A DNA stretch of 41,908 nt from Elusimicrobiota bacterium (lineage in GTDB: Bacteria; Elusimicrobiota; Elusimicrobia; UBA1565; UBA9628): positions 1-41,908 of the forward strand of contig JACPOW010000116.1 in assembly GCA_016191335.1 (NCBI GenBank). Direction: 5' to 3'. A model generated the notes under the pieces. It saw only the letters and a program-made list of their open reading frames with translations, was not told the origin of the DNA and did not search any database. Position numbers and translations under genes: made by a program. The stretch's first letter is position 1; each line of letters starts with the position of its first letter. This document shows positions 8,146 through 16,522 of the stretch, in pieces.

Positions 8146-8865
8146 ATGTTCGCGGAAGGCTACATCGGTATCGCCGGAACGATCGGAGTGGGCAAGTCCA
8201 CGCTGACGCAGGACCTCGCCAACGCGCTGAACTTCGAGCCCATCCTCGAGGAAGTGGACGGCAACCCCTATCTCGAGCCCTTCTACGGGGACATGAAGCA
8301 GTACGGCACGATGATGCAGGTGTGGCTGCTCAACCACCGCTTCCGCCAGCACCGCGAGTTCGTCACGCGCATCAGCCTCGGCAAGATCCGCGGCGTCGTG
8401 CAGGACCGCACCATCTGGGAAGACACGATCTTCGCGCGCATGCTCAACCAGCATCCCGACAAGATCATCACCGACATGGACTACAACACCTACCTGGACC
8501 TCTTCGACAACATGGTCCTGCGCGAGCTGGTGTTCCCCCAGATCATGATCTACCTCGACTGCAGCCCGGAGACCGCGATCAAGCGAATCAACTCCCGCGG
8601 CCGCATGATGGAGTCGGCGGTCAGCCTCGACTACCTGCGCATGCTCAAGCAGAACTACGACCAGTTCATCGGCGAGATGGAGCAGGCGGGCGTGCGCATC
8701 CTGCGCATCAAGTGGGAGACCTTCCAGCCGACGAGCGAGGTCGTGCGCATGGTGCATGAATATTCCTTGAAGCCTTCGAGCTTCACGAAGTGGGTCAGGC
8801 CCCTGCGCAAGACGCCGGCGATGAAGGCGAAACTCGCCGCTCCTCAGGAGAAGGCTCCTGTCTAA
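8146..8865 (+). CDS. Deoxynucleoside kinase (dGK/dAK family)
   Basis: The enzyme phosphorylates deoxynucleosides (deoxyadenosine/deoxyguanosine type) in nucleotide salvage. The 239 residues show P-loop GTIGVGKST at about 11-19, a substrate-side Glu-Glu-Val after strand 2 (EPILEEVDGNPYLEPFY), the DRT/ERS-type catalytic motif VVQDRTIWED near 85, and the LID Arg motif RINSRGRMMES near 148. The last 25 residues are basic and Pro/Ala-rich. The purine preference is inferred from similarity to bacterial dGK/dAK proteins, not from a diagnostic residue. Purine-nucleoside relevance is echoed by the downstream YfiH-type protein, 4 bases away. Confidence 0.85.
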   Translation: MFAEGYIGIAGTIGVGKSTLTQDLANALNFEPILEEVDGNPYLEPFYGDMKQYGTMMQVWLLNHRFRQHREFVTRISLGKIRGVVQDRTIWEDTIFARMLNQHPDKIITDMDYNTYLDLFDNMVLRELVFPQIMIYLDCSPETAIKRINSRGRMMESAVSLDYLRMLKQNYDQFIGEMEQAGVRILRIKWETFQPTSEVVRMVHEYSLKPSSFTKWVRPLRKTPAMKAKLAAPQEKAPV

Positions 8866-8869
8866 CGTC

Positions 8870-9583
8870 ATGTCCGCCGCCGGCGCCTGGCTCGAGAAGG
8901 ACGGGTTCCTTCTCGAGCCGCGTCTTGCCGCCTTGGGATTGAAGCACGGCTTCACCACGCGCCGCATGGGGTCCATGAAGGAGGCGTCCCAGCGGGACGC
9001 CGCGGCCGCGCGGCTCGGCCTGCCGGCGCCGCTGCTCCTCAAGCAGGTGCACGGCACGACGATCCATCGCGCCGCCCACTCCGCCCAGGGCCTCGAGGGC
9101 GACGGCTGGACCTTGGGACCCGGCGACGAGGGGCTGTGCGTCGCCGTCTACGTCGCCGATTGCATGCCGCTCTATCTCTGGACCGACGACGGCAAGTACG
9201 CCGGAGTCTTCCACGCGGGCTGGAAGGGCATGGCCGCGGGGATGCCGACGAAGGCCGTGGAGGCCCTCGTCGAGCGCGGCGCCAAGGCGTCGCGGCTGCA
9301 GGCGGCGTTCGGACCGCACATAAGCGCCAGCGTCTACAAGGTGGGGGAAGACCTGGAGAACTCGTTCCCGGCCGGATCGTTCAGAAGGGACGGCAACGAC
9401 ATTTTTCTTGATCTCGACGCAGACGCCCGCCGACAGCTCGCGGCCGCCGGCGTGCCGGCGCGCATGATCGGCCCGGCCGCGCCGTGCACCTTATCCAACG
9501 AAGACGCGTACCACTCGTTCCGCCGCCAGAAAGACGGGGCCCGGATGCTCGCCTTCTTGTCGCTCGACCGGAGGCCCGCATGA
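8870..9583 (+). CDS. pgeF: YfiH/PgeF-type laccase-domain protein (purine nucleoside phosphorylase family)
   Basis: The family comprises cytoplasmic metalloenzymes described as purine nucleoside phosphorylase/adenosine deaminase. E. coli YfiH (PgeF) has also been linked to peptidoglycan precursor editing. The 237 residues contain the metal ligands of the family in order: His in LLLKQVHGTTIH near residue 60, Cys in VYVADCMPLYLW near 99, and His in GVFHAGWKGMAAGM near 116. The GPHISASVYKV segment replaces the more usual GPxIGxCCYEV. The start ATG 8870 lies 4 bases after the kinase stop; the ribosome-binding site is weak, suggesting coupling. The stop overlaps hisC by 4 bases. The product name PgeF is used by family only. 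Confidence 0.85.
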   Translation: MSAAGAWLEKDGFLLEPRLAALGLKHGFTTRRMGSMKEASQRDAAAARLGLPAPLLLKQVHGTTIHRAAHSAQGLEGDGWTLGPGDEGLCVAVYVADCMPLYLWTDDGKYAGVFHAGWKGMAAGMPTKAVEALVERGAKASRLQAAFGPHISASVYKVGEDLENSFPAGSFRRDGNDIFLDLDADARRQLAAAGVPARMIGPAAPCTLSNEDAYHSFRRQKDGARMLAFLSLDRRPA

Positions 9584-10683
9584 TCTCGCCCCGACGCGCC
9601 CTGCGCGACGTGTTCCCTTACCAGCCCGGAAAGTCCATCGCGTCGGTCCAGCGCGAGCTGGGCCTCAAGTCCGTGGTCAAGCTCGCCTCCAACGAGAACC
9701 CGATCGGCGCCTCGCCGCGGGCGATGGCGGCCTACCGCAAGGCGGAGAAGGCCTGCGCGCTGTACCCCGAGGGCACGAGCCCCGAGCTGCGCGAGGGCAT
9801 CGCCCGCTTCCACGGGATCGAGCCGGAATCGGTCATCGTCGGCAACGGCTCCGACGAGATCATCCGCCTCCTGTGCGAGGCCTTCCTCGACCCCGAGGAC
9901 GAGGTGGTCGTCTCCCAGCACGCCTTCATCCGCTTCAAGCAGCAGGCCTCGATGATGGGCGCCCGCGTCATAGAGGTGCCGATGACGGACTGGACGCACG
10001 ACCTGGCGCTGATGGCCAAGGCCGCCAGCCCCCGCACGAAGCTCGTCTTCGTCGCCAACCCGAACAACCCGACGGGGACCTACAACACCCTCGACGAGGT
10101 GTCGGAGCTGCTCGCCGCCGTGCCGAAGACCGCCCTCGTCGTCCTCGACGAGGCCTACTATCAGTACGCGGAGGGCATCCCCGGCTATCCGAAGAGCCTG
10201 CCGGAGCTCGCGCGCGAGCACGAGAACCTCGTCGTCATGCGCACCTTCTCCAAGGCCTACGGCCTCGCCGGCCTGCGCGTCGGCTACGGCGTCGCCGACC
10301 CCGAGATCACCGGCTGGCTCGACCGCATCCGCATGCCGTTCAACGTCAACCTCCCTGCCCAGCGCGCCTGCCTCGAGGCGCTCAAGGACGACGCCTTCGT
10401 CAGGCGCGCGGTGACGGCCAACGACGCCCAGCGCGTCGTCGTCGCGCGCATGCTCGGGGAGCTCGGCTTCGGCGTCGGGGAGTCGGCCACCAATTTCGTC
10501 TTCGCGCGCTCGCCGCTGCCGGGCCGGGAGCTGTTCAAGTCCCTGCTCCGCCAGGGCGTCATCATCCGCCCGCTCGACGAGTACGGCCTCCCGCACCACG
10601 TCCGCGTCTCGATCGGGACGCCGGCGCAGAACAAGGCCCTGTTCGCCGCCCTGAGGAACGTCCTCGCGAAGGTGCCCGCGTGA
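9580..10683 (+). CDS. hisC: Histidinol-phosphate aminotransferase HisC (or related aromatic aminotransferase)
   Basis: A PLP-dependent class-I/II aminotransferase; HisC converts imidazole-acetol phosphate to histidinol phosphate. The 367 residues have KLASNENPIGASPRA near residue 29, VGNGSDEIIRLLCEAF, VFVANPNNPTGTYN near 154, VVLDEAYYQYAEG near 185 and the PLP-lysine site TFSKAYGLAGLRVGYG near 221. The C-terminus carries the Arg of HHVRVSIG. No other his gene is nearby, so the related tyrosine/phenylalanine aminotransferase activity is also possible. The start ATG 9580 overlaps the upstream stop (ATGA), and the stop overlaps the cmk GTG (GTGA). Confidence 0.88.
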   Translation: MISPRRALRDVFPYQPGKSIASVQRELGLKSVVKLASNENPIGASPRAMAAYRKAEKACALYPEGTSPELREGIARFHGIEPESVIVGNGSDEIIRLLCEAFLDPEDEVVVSQHAFIRFKQQASMMGARVIEVPMTDWTHDLALMAKAASPRTKLVFVANPNNPTGTYNTLDEVSELLAAVPKTALVVLDEAYYQYAEGIPGYPKSLPELAREHENLVVMRTFSKAYGLAGLRVGYGVADPEITGWLDRIRMPFNVNLPAQRACLEALKDDAFVRRAVTANDAQRVVVARMLGELGFGVGESATNFVFARSPLPGRELFKSLLRQGVIIRPLDEYGLPHHVRVSIGTPAQNKALFAALRNVLAKVPA

Positions 10684-11387
10684 CCAGGCGCAAGGGGCTC
10701 GTCATCGCGATGGACGGCCCCGCCGGGGTGGGCAAGTCCACGGTCGGCAACCTCGTCGCGAAGTCGCTCGGCTACAAGTTCATCAACACCGGGGAGATGT
10801 ACCGGGCGTTGACCTGGAAGGCGCTCGAGGACGGCCTCGATCTGAACGACAACGAAAGGGTCCTCGCCCTGGCGAAATCCCTCAGATGGGAGTTCAAGCC
10901 CATGGATGAGGGGGGCACGACCCTGAAGACCTTCATCGACGGCACGGGCGTCACCCTGCAGATCCGCGAGGAGCGCGTCAGCGTCAATTCCTCCCTCGTC
11001 GCGGGGAACCCCGGAGTGAGGAAATTCCTGTCCAAGCTCCAGCGCGACCTGGGCGAGGGCGGCGCCATCGTCATGGAAGGGCGCGACATCACGACGAACG
11101 TGTTCCCCGACGCGGACGTGAAGATCTACCTGGACGCGAGCCCCGAGGAGCGCGCCGACCGCCGCTACCGGCAGCTGAAGGCCGCCGGCCAGGAGGCCGA
11201 CCGCGACAAGATCCTCGCCGCGATCCTCAAGCGCGACCTCAACGACCTCAAGCGCGAGATCAACCCCTTGAAGCAGGCGCCCGACGCGCTCGTCATCGAC
11301 TCGACGAAGCTGACGATGCATCAGGTCGCCGACAAGATCCTGCGCCGCATCCGGAAGGGCGCGAAGGCGAACGGCCATGGGAAATGA
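10680..11387 (+). CDS. cmk: Cytidylate kinase Cmk
   Basis: Cmk transfers phosphate from ATP to CMP/dCMP. The 235 residues from GTG 10680 have the P-loop MDGPAGVGKSTVG at about 11-23, the CMP-contacting FINTGEMYRALTWKAL (normally DTGAMYRA), and IVMEGRDITTNVFPDADVKIYLDAS (normally GRDIGTxVxPxAxxKxFLxA) near 125. The LID Arg-rich segment ERADRRYRQ is also visible. Asn for Asp in the DTG motif and Glu for Ala/Thr in GAMYR are mild deviations. cmk followed by plsC and rpsA is a widespread bacterial order. Overlaps of 4 bases at both ends support one operon. Confidence 0.93.
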   Translation: MTRRKGLVIAMDGPAGVGKSTVGNLVAKSLGYKFINTGEMYRALTWKALEDGLDLNDNERVLALAKSLRWEFKPMDEGGTTLKTFIDGTGVTLQIREERVSVNSSLVAGNPGVRKFLSKLQRDLGEGGAIVMEGRDITTNVFPDADVKIYLDASPEERADRRYRQLKAAGQEADRDKILAAILKRDLNDLKREINPLKQAPDALVIDSTKLTMHQVADKILRRIRKGAKANGHGK

Positions 11388-11980
11388 ACCCCGCCGACGC
11401 CAACTTCCCGATGCGCGTCGTCTCCGAGGACATCGTGCGGGCGGTCCTGGGCTCGATCTGGGGCATCAAGGTGACGGGCCTGGAGAACATCCCGCTCGAG
11501 GGGCCGCTGATCGTCGCCGCCAACCACGCGAGCCTCGTGGACGGGCCGCTGGTGGGCTCCGTGATAGCGCCCCGGCGCCGTCCGTTCGCGATGGGGAAGA
11601 AGGAATTGTTCGACAAGCCCGTCCTCGGCTGGTGGCTGCGCGGCATCGGCTCGTTCCCGGTCGACCGGCGGGGCGACGCGACCTCGGCGATGCGCGCGGC
11701 GCTCGAGGTGCTGACGAAGGGCGGCTGCCTGTACATGGCTCCGGAGGGCACCCGCGTCAAGCCCGGGGAGAAGCGCGCGCCGAAGGCCGGCGTGGCCTTC
11801 CTCTCGGCCCGGGCGGGCGCGCCGGTCGTCCCGATCCGGGTCCTCGGCGCCGCCGAGTTCCCGCGGCGGTTCCCCTTGGAAGTGCGTGTCGGCGCGCCGC
11901 TGGCGCCGCCGAAGTCGGAGGACCGGGAGACCGGTCTGGCGTACGCGAAGGATTTGATGGAAAGGATTTATTCGCTTTGA
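11384..11980 (+). CDS. plsC: 1-acyl-sn-glycerol-3-phosphate acyltransferase PlsC
   Basis: The enzyme acylates lysophosphatidic acid to phosphatidic acid at the inner membrane. The 198 residues carry the acyltransferase block I NHASLVDGPL near residue 46 (H-x4-D), block II around GKKELFDKPVLGWWLRGIGSF, block III APEGTR near 122 and block IV PVVPIRVLG near 148. It overlaps cmk by ATGA. It makes the second acylation after PlsY, whose gene lies at 27896-28501 on the other strand together with gpsA, so the window holds three phosphatidate-pathway genes. Length is on the short side but typical for the cmk-plsC-rpsA arrangement. Confidence 0.9.
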   Translation: MNPADANFPMRVVSEDIVRAVLGSIWGIKVTGLENIPLEGPLIVAANHASLVDGPLVGSVIAPRRRPFAMGKKELFDKPVLGWWLRGIGSFPVDRRGDATSAMRAALEVLTKGGCLYMAPEGTRVKPGEKRAPKAGVAFLSARAGAPVVPIRVLGAAEFPRRFPLEVRVGAPLAPPKSEDRETGLAYAKDLMERIYSL

Positions 11981-11990
11981 CGGTAAACCG

Positions 11991-11996
11991 AGGAGG
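11991..11996 (+). promoter_or_regulatory. Strong Shine-Dalgarno for rpsA
   Basis: AGGAGG lies 9 bases before the rpsA ATG at 12006. It is the strongest ribosome-binding site in the run, where most other genes start within an overlap. This fits high expression of S1. Confidence 0.8.
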
Positions 11997-12005
11997 CGTA
12001 CTTTT

Positions 12006-13214
12006 ATGCAGAACCAGAACACGAAGCTGAACGAGAAAGCCTGGGAGGCCGCGGAGCCCGAGGAGGGCGACGCCGCCGAGACCGGCGGAGAGACGATGGA
12101 GTCACTCCTCGCGCAGCAGTCCGCCACGGTGGACAAGCTCGCCGACAAGAAGGTCGCCTGGGTCAAGGTCATCACGGTGACCAAGGACGCGGTGCTCGTC
12201 GACGTGGGCGAGAAGAACGAGGGCACCGTGCCGCTCGTCGAGTTCGTCGAGGACCTCGCCGCGCCCAAGACGCCGGCGCCCCAGGCCGGGCAGCGCGTGC
12301 CCGTCATCAAGATGGGCGGCCGGAACAAGGCCGGGCACGTCGTCCTCTCGCACCTCAAGGCGAAGACCGAGCTCGGCTGGGAGATGGCGATCAAGGCCCA
12401 CGCGGAGAAGCAGCGCGTGCGCGGCATCGTGAAGTCCTCCGTCAAGGGCGGCTTCATCGTCGACGTGCAGGGCGTCCAGGCGTTCCTGCCGGCGTCGCTC
12501 GCCGACCTGCGCCCCGTGCGCCAGCCCGAGAAGATGATCGGCACCGGCGTGCGCTGCCTCGTCATCGAGGTCAACCAGTCCAAGCGCCAGCTCGTGCTCT
12601 CCCGCAAGGCGGTCCTCGAGGACGAGGCCGGCAAGCGCAAGGTCAAAATAATGGAAGAATTACGGGGTGGAGAAATCCGCATCGGGCGCATCGTCCGCGT
12701 CTCCGCCGACGGGCTGCTGATCGACATCGGCGGCCTCGAGGGAACGGTCCGCCCCGCGGACATGGGTTGGGGCCCCGTGAAGCCCGGCGCCTTCGAGCGC
12801 GGCCAGAAGCTGAAGGTCAAGGTGCTCTCGAAGCCCGAGAAGGCCGGCGACCCCGTCTACCTCGGCATCAAGCAGCTCCAGCCGAACCCGTCGGACGCGA
12901 TGCGCAAGAAGTTCGCGCCCAAGTCCACGGTGACGGGCAAGATCACGGAGGTCGGCGCCCACGGCGTGCGCTTCCAGATCGACCCGAAGACGATCGCCTT
13001 CGCGCCCGCCGCGGAGTGCGACGCCGACGTGATCTACAACATCGGCGACGAGGCCACCGGCATCGTCACCGGCATCGACTCCCAGGCCTTCGAGGTCCGC
13101 GTCTCGCTGGCCCGCTTCAACGAGATCAAGGACCGCAAGCGCGTCGCGCAGTACATGAAGGCGCCGCCGCCCCTCACGCTCGGCCAGATCCTGTCCCCGG
13201 AGGACGAGGGGTGA
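12006..13214 (+). CDS. rpsA: 30S ribosomal protein S1 (four-S1-domain form)
   Basis: S1 binds mRNA on the 30S platform. The 402 residues have an acidic N-terminal extension (about 1-45) and then four OB-fold S1 repeats. These begin near VAWVKVITVTKDAVLVDVGEKNEGTV (50), RVRGIVKSSVKGGFIVDVQGVQAFLPAS (136), IRIGRIVRVSADGLLIDIGGLEGTV (222) and TVTGKITEVGAHGVRFQIDPK (311). Proteobacterial S1 has six domains; four is usual in several other phyla. The last repeat is degenerate. The gene follows plsC by 25 bases with its own strong ribosome-binding site, and its stop overlaps the next GTG (GTGA). Confidence 0.92.
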   Translation: MQNQNTKLNEKAWEAAEPEEGDAAETGGETMESLLAQQSATVDKLADKKVAWVKVITVTKDAVLVDVGEKNEGTVPLVEFVEDLAAPKTPAPQAGQRVPVIKMGGRNKAGHVVLSHLKAKTELGWEMAIKAHAEKQRVRGIVKSSVKGGFIVDVQGVQAFLPASLADLRPVRQPEKMIGTGVRCLVIEVNQSKRQLVLSRKAVLEDEAGKRKVKIMEELRGGEIRIGRIVRVSADGLLIDIGGLEGTVRPADMGWGPVKPGAFERGQKLKVKVLSKPEKAGDPVYLGIKQLQPNPSDAMRKKFAPKSTVTGKITEVGAHGVRFQIDPKTIAFAPAAECDADVIYNIGDEATGIVTGIDSQAFEVRVSLARFNEIKDRKRVAQYMKAPPPLTLGQILSPEDEG

Positions 13215-14206
13215 CCCACAAGGTCGTCGACGAAGTCCGCCTGAAGCCGGTCAAGAGCCCCTGGCCCTTGGCCGGCGGCTGGCTGAGCCCGTGGGGCGTG
13301 GCCCTCATGGCCGGCGCGTCCATCATCGTGCTGTTCTCGGCGCTGGCGTTCATGCTGCGGGAGAAGCCGCTGCCCCGGCACGGCGCGGAGTTCCCGCCGC
13401 CGCCGCAGGTCGCGAGCAAGATCCAGGCGGCGCAGGAGAGGCTCAAGGCGAACCCGCAGGACATCTCGGCGCTCGTCGAGCTGGGGACGCTGAAGTTCGA
13501 GAAGGGCAAGGACTCCTACGTCGAGGCGATCAGCGACCTCGAGGAGGCTCGCGACCTCGGGGCCCTCGACCCGCGCATCTTCTACTGCCTCGGGATCATG
13601 TACCAGGAGGAGGGGCTGTTCCCGTTCGCGCTCACCGAGTACAAGCGCTTCCTCCGCCACTATCCCGAGGACAAGGAAGTCCGGATGCTGACCGCGAAGC
13701 TGTACTACCGCATGGGCCTGTTCAACGAGGCCGTCGGCGAGTACGAGCGCCTGAAGTTCCAGGACCCCTCCGACCCCCTCATCGAGGAGAACCTCGGCCT
13801 GAGCCTGTGGGGCGGCAAGCTCGTCGACCGCGCCGCGGGCTCCTTCGCGCTGCTCAAGGCCCAGGGAGGGGACTTCGCGCGGCGCTCGGAGTTCTACCTC
13901 GGCCAGATCGCTCTCGAGGCCGGCAAGTACCAGGAGGCGTACGACCACTTCGTCGCGGTCGGCGCGAGCGAGCTCCCCGGCCTCGAGGCCCAGCGCGCCC
14001 CGACCGGCCTGGCCATGGCCGCCCAGAAGCTCGGCAAGTGGGAGGAGGCGCGTCAGGCCTGGGAAGCGGCCCTCAAGGCCGCGCCCGGCGACGCCAAGGC
14101 CACCGCGGCCCTGCGCGAGGCCACGCGCCGCGCCAACGCCCTCAAGAAGGCCGCCGACGCGGCCGCCGAGAAAGCCCGGCGCGAGGCCGAGCGCGCGGCC
14201 GAGTAG
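13211..14206 (+). CDS. Membrane-anchored TPR protein, C-terminus probably shortened by a nonsense codon
   Basis: The 331 residues start at GTG 13211. A cytoplasmic N-tail is followed by one membrane helix (about 28-47, GVALMAGASIIVLFSALAFM), a Pro-rich spacer and at least four tetratricopeptide repeats (about 75-305; NPQDISALVELGTLKFEKGK, LGIMYQEEGLFPFALTEYKR and later units). An Ala/Lys/Glu-rich helical tail ends the protein. The TAG at 14204-14206 breaks this tail. In the same frame the next 15 codons keep the same A/K/E/R composition and end in a TGA at 14252-14254 that overlaps the lysA GTG, exactly like the other junctions of this operon. Function unknown; a scaffold in the periplasm is likely. 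Confidence 0.75.
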   Translation: MTHKVVDEVRLKPVKSPWPLAGGWLSPWGVALMAGASIIVLFSALAFMLREKPLPRHGAEFPPPPQVASKIQAAQERLKANPQDISALVELGTLKFEKGKDSYVEAISDLEEARDLGALDPRIFYCLGIMYQEEGLFPFALTEYKRFLRHYPEDKEVRMLTAKLYYRMGLFNEAVGEYERLKFQDPSDPLIEENLGLSLWGGKLVDRAAGSFALLKAQGGDFARRSEFYLGQIALEAGKYQEAYDHFVAVGASELPGLEAQRAPTGLAMAAQKLGKWEEARQAWEAALKAAPGDAKATAALREATRRANALKKAADAAAEKARREAERAAE

Positions 14207-14250
14207 GCCCGCACGGACGCCGAGAAGGCCGCCGCCGCGGCGAAGAAGAA

Positions 14251-15501
14251 GTGAAGGGTCCCCTTCCACCGGATATCGGAAGGTACATTTCCTCGCCTTA
14301 TGGCTCGGTCAGCCTGGCGGCGCTCGCGCGCCGCTACGGCACGCCCCTGTACGTCTACGACGCCGCCGTCGTGCGCGCCCGCTACCGCGCCCTGCGGGGG
14401 GCCTTCACGCGCCCCGTGCTCGTCTGCTACGCGCTGAAGGCCAACTCGAGCAGGGCCGTCGCCTCGGTGCTCGCGCGCGAAGGCGCGGGCGCGGACATCG
14501 TCTCCGGGGGCGAGCTCGTCCGCGCGCTGGCCGCGGGCTTCGCGCCCGCGCGCGTCGTGTTCTCGGGCGTCGGGAAGACCGAGGAGGAGATGGCGGCGGG
14601 CCTGCGCGCCGGCGTGAAGGCCTTCAACGTCGAGTCCTCCGAGGAGCTGGACGCCCTGGCCCGCGTCGCGGGCCGGCTGAAGAAGAAGGCGCCCGTCTCC
14701 ATCCGCCTGAACCCCGACATCAACGCGAAGACGCACCCGCACATCACCACGGGGCGCGCCGAGAACAAGTTTGGCGTGGAGACCAAGGAAGCCCTGGCGC
14801 TGTACGGCCGCGCGTCCAAGGACCGCCGCCTGCGCGTCGGCGGGCTCCAGTGCCACATCGGCTCGCAGATCACCTCCCTGACCCCGTATATGCGCGCCGC
14901 GGGGGCCGTGGCGCGCCTGGCGGCCTCCCTGAAGGCCTCGGGCATCCCTCTCGATTTCGTCGACCTGGGAGGGGGTCTGGGCATCACCTACAAGGACGAG
15001 ACGCCTCTGGACCCTCGCGCCCTCGTGAAGACCCTGGAAGCGGCGTTCGCGGGCCAGCCGGAGCTCGAGCTCCTCGTCGAGCCGGGGCGCTACCTCGTCG
15101 CCGACGCGGGCCTGCTGCTCACGAAGGTGCTCTACCGCAAGCTCACCTCGAAGCGCCGCTTCGTCATCGTCGACGGGGCCATGACGGACCTGCCTCGGCC
15201 CGCGCTGTACGACGCCTGGCATCCCGTCGAGGTCGTGGCGCCCCGCCGCGGGAAAAAGACCATGGCGGACGTCGTGGGCCCCGTCTGCGAGTCGGGGGAC
15301 TTCCTCGCGCGCCAGAGGCCGCTGCCTCCGCTCGAGAGGGGGGACCTCCTCGCCGTGCTCAAGGCCGGCGCCTACGGCTTCGCCATGAGCAGCCAGTACA
15401 ACTCCCGTCCTCGCGCCGCCGAGGTCCTGGTGGACGGGGGGAAAGCCCGGCTCGCGCGTCGCCGGGAGACGTATGCGGATCTGACGAGGGGGGAGCTCTA
15501 G
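14251..15501 (+). CDS. lysA: Diaminopimelate decarboxylase LysA
   Basis: LysA decarboxylates meso-diaminopimelate to lysine, using PLP. The 416 residues start at GTG 14251. The PLP lysine is in VCYALKANSSRAV near residue 55. GADIVSGGELVRAL, the IGSQITSLTPY phosphate-region motif, VDLGGGLGITY and EPGRYLVADAG follow as in group-IV decarboxylases. PVCESGDFLA (active-site Cys) and GAYGFAMSSQYNSRPRAAEVLV near the C-terminus are diagnostic. The GTG is the choice that restores the operon's usual GTGA overlap with the read-through frame of the TPR gene. With murB upstream, it ties the run to cell-wall precursor supply. Confidence 0.95.
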   Translation: MKGPLPPDIGRYISSPYGSVSLAALARRYGTPLYVYDAAVVRARYRALRGAFTRPVLVCYALKANSSRAVASVLAREGAGADIVSGGELVRALAAGFAPARVVFSGVGKTEEEMAAGLRAGVKAFNVESSEELDALARVAGRLKKKAPVSIRLNPDINAKTHPHITTGRAENKFGVETKEALALYGRASKDRRLRVGGLQCHIGSQITSLTPYMRAAGAVARLAASLKASGIPLDFVDLGGGLGITYKDETPLDPRALVKTLEAAFAGQPELELLVEPGRYLVADAGLLLTKVLYRKLTSKRRFVIVDGAMTDLPRPALYDAWHPVEVVAPRRGKKTMADVVGPVCESGDFLARQRPLPPLERGDLLAVLKAGAYGFAMSSQYNSRPRAAEVLVDGGKARLARRRETYADLTRGEL

Positions 15502-15502
15502 C

Positions 15503-15763
15503 GTGGCGAAAAACAAAAACACCATGAAGAAGGATCGTCCCGCTCCGCCGCTCTCCTCGGAGTCGCTCTCGCCCCGGGGAAAGCTGATCGCCGGGGCGGG
15601 GGGAGCCCTCGTGATCGCCGGTTTCGTCCTCCTCTCCTTCGCCGACGCCCAGGGCCGCAACCTGCCCGCTTTGGTCTCTCCCTTCCTCCTGATCGGCGGC
15701 TACGCCGCGATCGGCGTCGGCCTTTTCCTGCCTCCCGCCCCTCCCCTTCCTCCCTCCGCCTGA
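15503..15763 (+). CDS. Small two-helix membrane protein
   Basis: The 86 residues start at GTG 15503, one base after the lysA stop, with GAGGGGGGA just upstream. A Lys-rich N-terminus (MAKNKNTMKKDR) is followed by two hydrophobic helices at about residues 28-48 and 57-76 and a Pro-rich tail. No recognisable family. It is the last gene of the plus-strand run and is followed by a short hairpin. Its reality rests on coupling to lysA, the clean membrane pattern and high G+C third positions. Confidence 0.6.
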   Translation: MAKNKNTMKKDRPAPPLSSESLSPRGKLIAGAGGALVIAGFVLLSFADAQGRNLPALVSPFLLIGGYAAIGVGLFLPPAPPLPPSA

Positions 15764-15768
15764 AAACC

Positions 15769-15793
15769 GAAAAAACCATCTAAGGGTTTTTTC
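15769..15793 (+). terminator. Hairpin with T-tract after the plus-strand operon
   Basis: GAAAAAACC (15769-15777) and GGTTTTTTC (15785-15793) form a perfect 9-base stem with a 7-base loop. TTCCGTTTTT follows. The stem is mostly A-T, so termination strength is doubtful, but it sits 6 bases after the last stop codon. Confidence 0.45.
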
Positions 15794-15866
15794 TTCCGTT
15801 TTTGAGCTCCGCCGTTCGGTGTTTTCGCCGGTCCCGCGGACCGCCTCCCGATCCCGGGGTCTTCGA

Positions 15867-16345
15867 TGGTTTTTTCGGTTCGGCCCCTCACGGCTCTTTT
15901 TTCCTTCCTTGGTCTTTTTCGCGCCCCCCGGATCCTGCCGAGCTGGCTGATTTCTTGCCTGGTTTTTCGGCTCCCGGCCCCTGGTTCCTTAGCTGGTTTT
16001 TTCGGGCTTCCCCGGATCCCGGTAAACTTGCCTGGTTTTTCGGCTGCCCAGCCCCCTGGCCTTTCATGGTGTTTTCGGCCATCCCGGATTTCCCGGAAGT
16101 TCCCGGGATCTTGCCTGGTTTTTCGGCTCGTTTACCCTTGGGTCCTGAGGTGGTTTTTTTGGCGCCCGTTTTCCCGGCTGCCAGGTCCCGAAAAACTTGG
16201 CAAGTTTCCGGCCGGCTTCGGTGGTTTTTTCGGCTGTCCGGCCGATCCGGGGGTATCCTGCCCCTGGGCCTTTCATGGTTTTTTTGGCTCTCCGGAACCG
16301 CTCCAGGATCTCCGGATTCTTGCCAACTTTTGGGCTGGTTTTCGG
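15867..16345 (+). repeat. Polar array of ten degenerate TGG-T(n)-CGG elements, gene-free
   Basis: The motif TGG, 4-7 T (one copy has G in the tract), then CGG or TGG, occurs at 15867, 15960, 15994, 16033, 16067, 16116, 16151, 16222, 16276 and 16336. All ten copies are on the plus strand, 34-93 bases apart. Between them recur GGATCC/CCCGGAT, CTTGCC, CCCCTGG and CTTTCATGG blocks, so larger units of about 80-110 bases have decayed. The stretch 15764-16420 has long open frames on both strands, but the motif falls in all frames and the translations are low complexity. I read it as non-coding. Function unknown. Confidence 0.75.
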
Positions 16346-16522
16346 CCGGCGCAGCCGAGCTCCGCCCGGATTTCCCGGAACTTCCAGGGGGGCTTCGACT
16401 GCTAATTTAGAATATCTCACAAACCGTGGCGTTTAGCGTTAAATCGCGTTATTCGTACGAGGTAAATCGCTCGAACTTCGGTGCGACTGTCGCTTGTCCT
16501 GGATCGGCCGTACCCCTCCCAG

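Noticed and set aside
15802..16420. Long open frames on both strands across the T-rich repeat array
   Set aside because: The repeat motif occurs in all frames, the translations are low-complexity (Phe/Trp/Pro on one strand, Lys/Pro on the other), and no ribosome-binding site or domain is visible.
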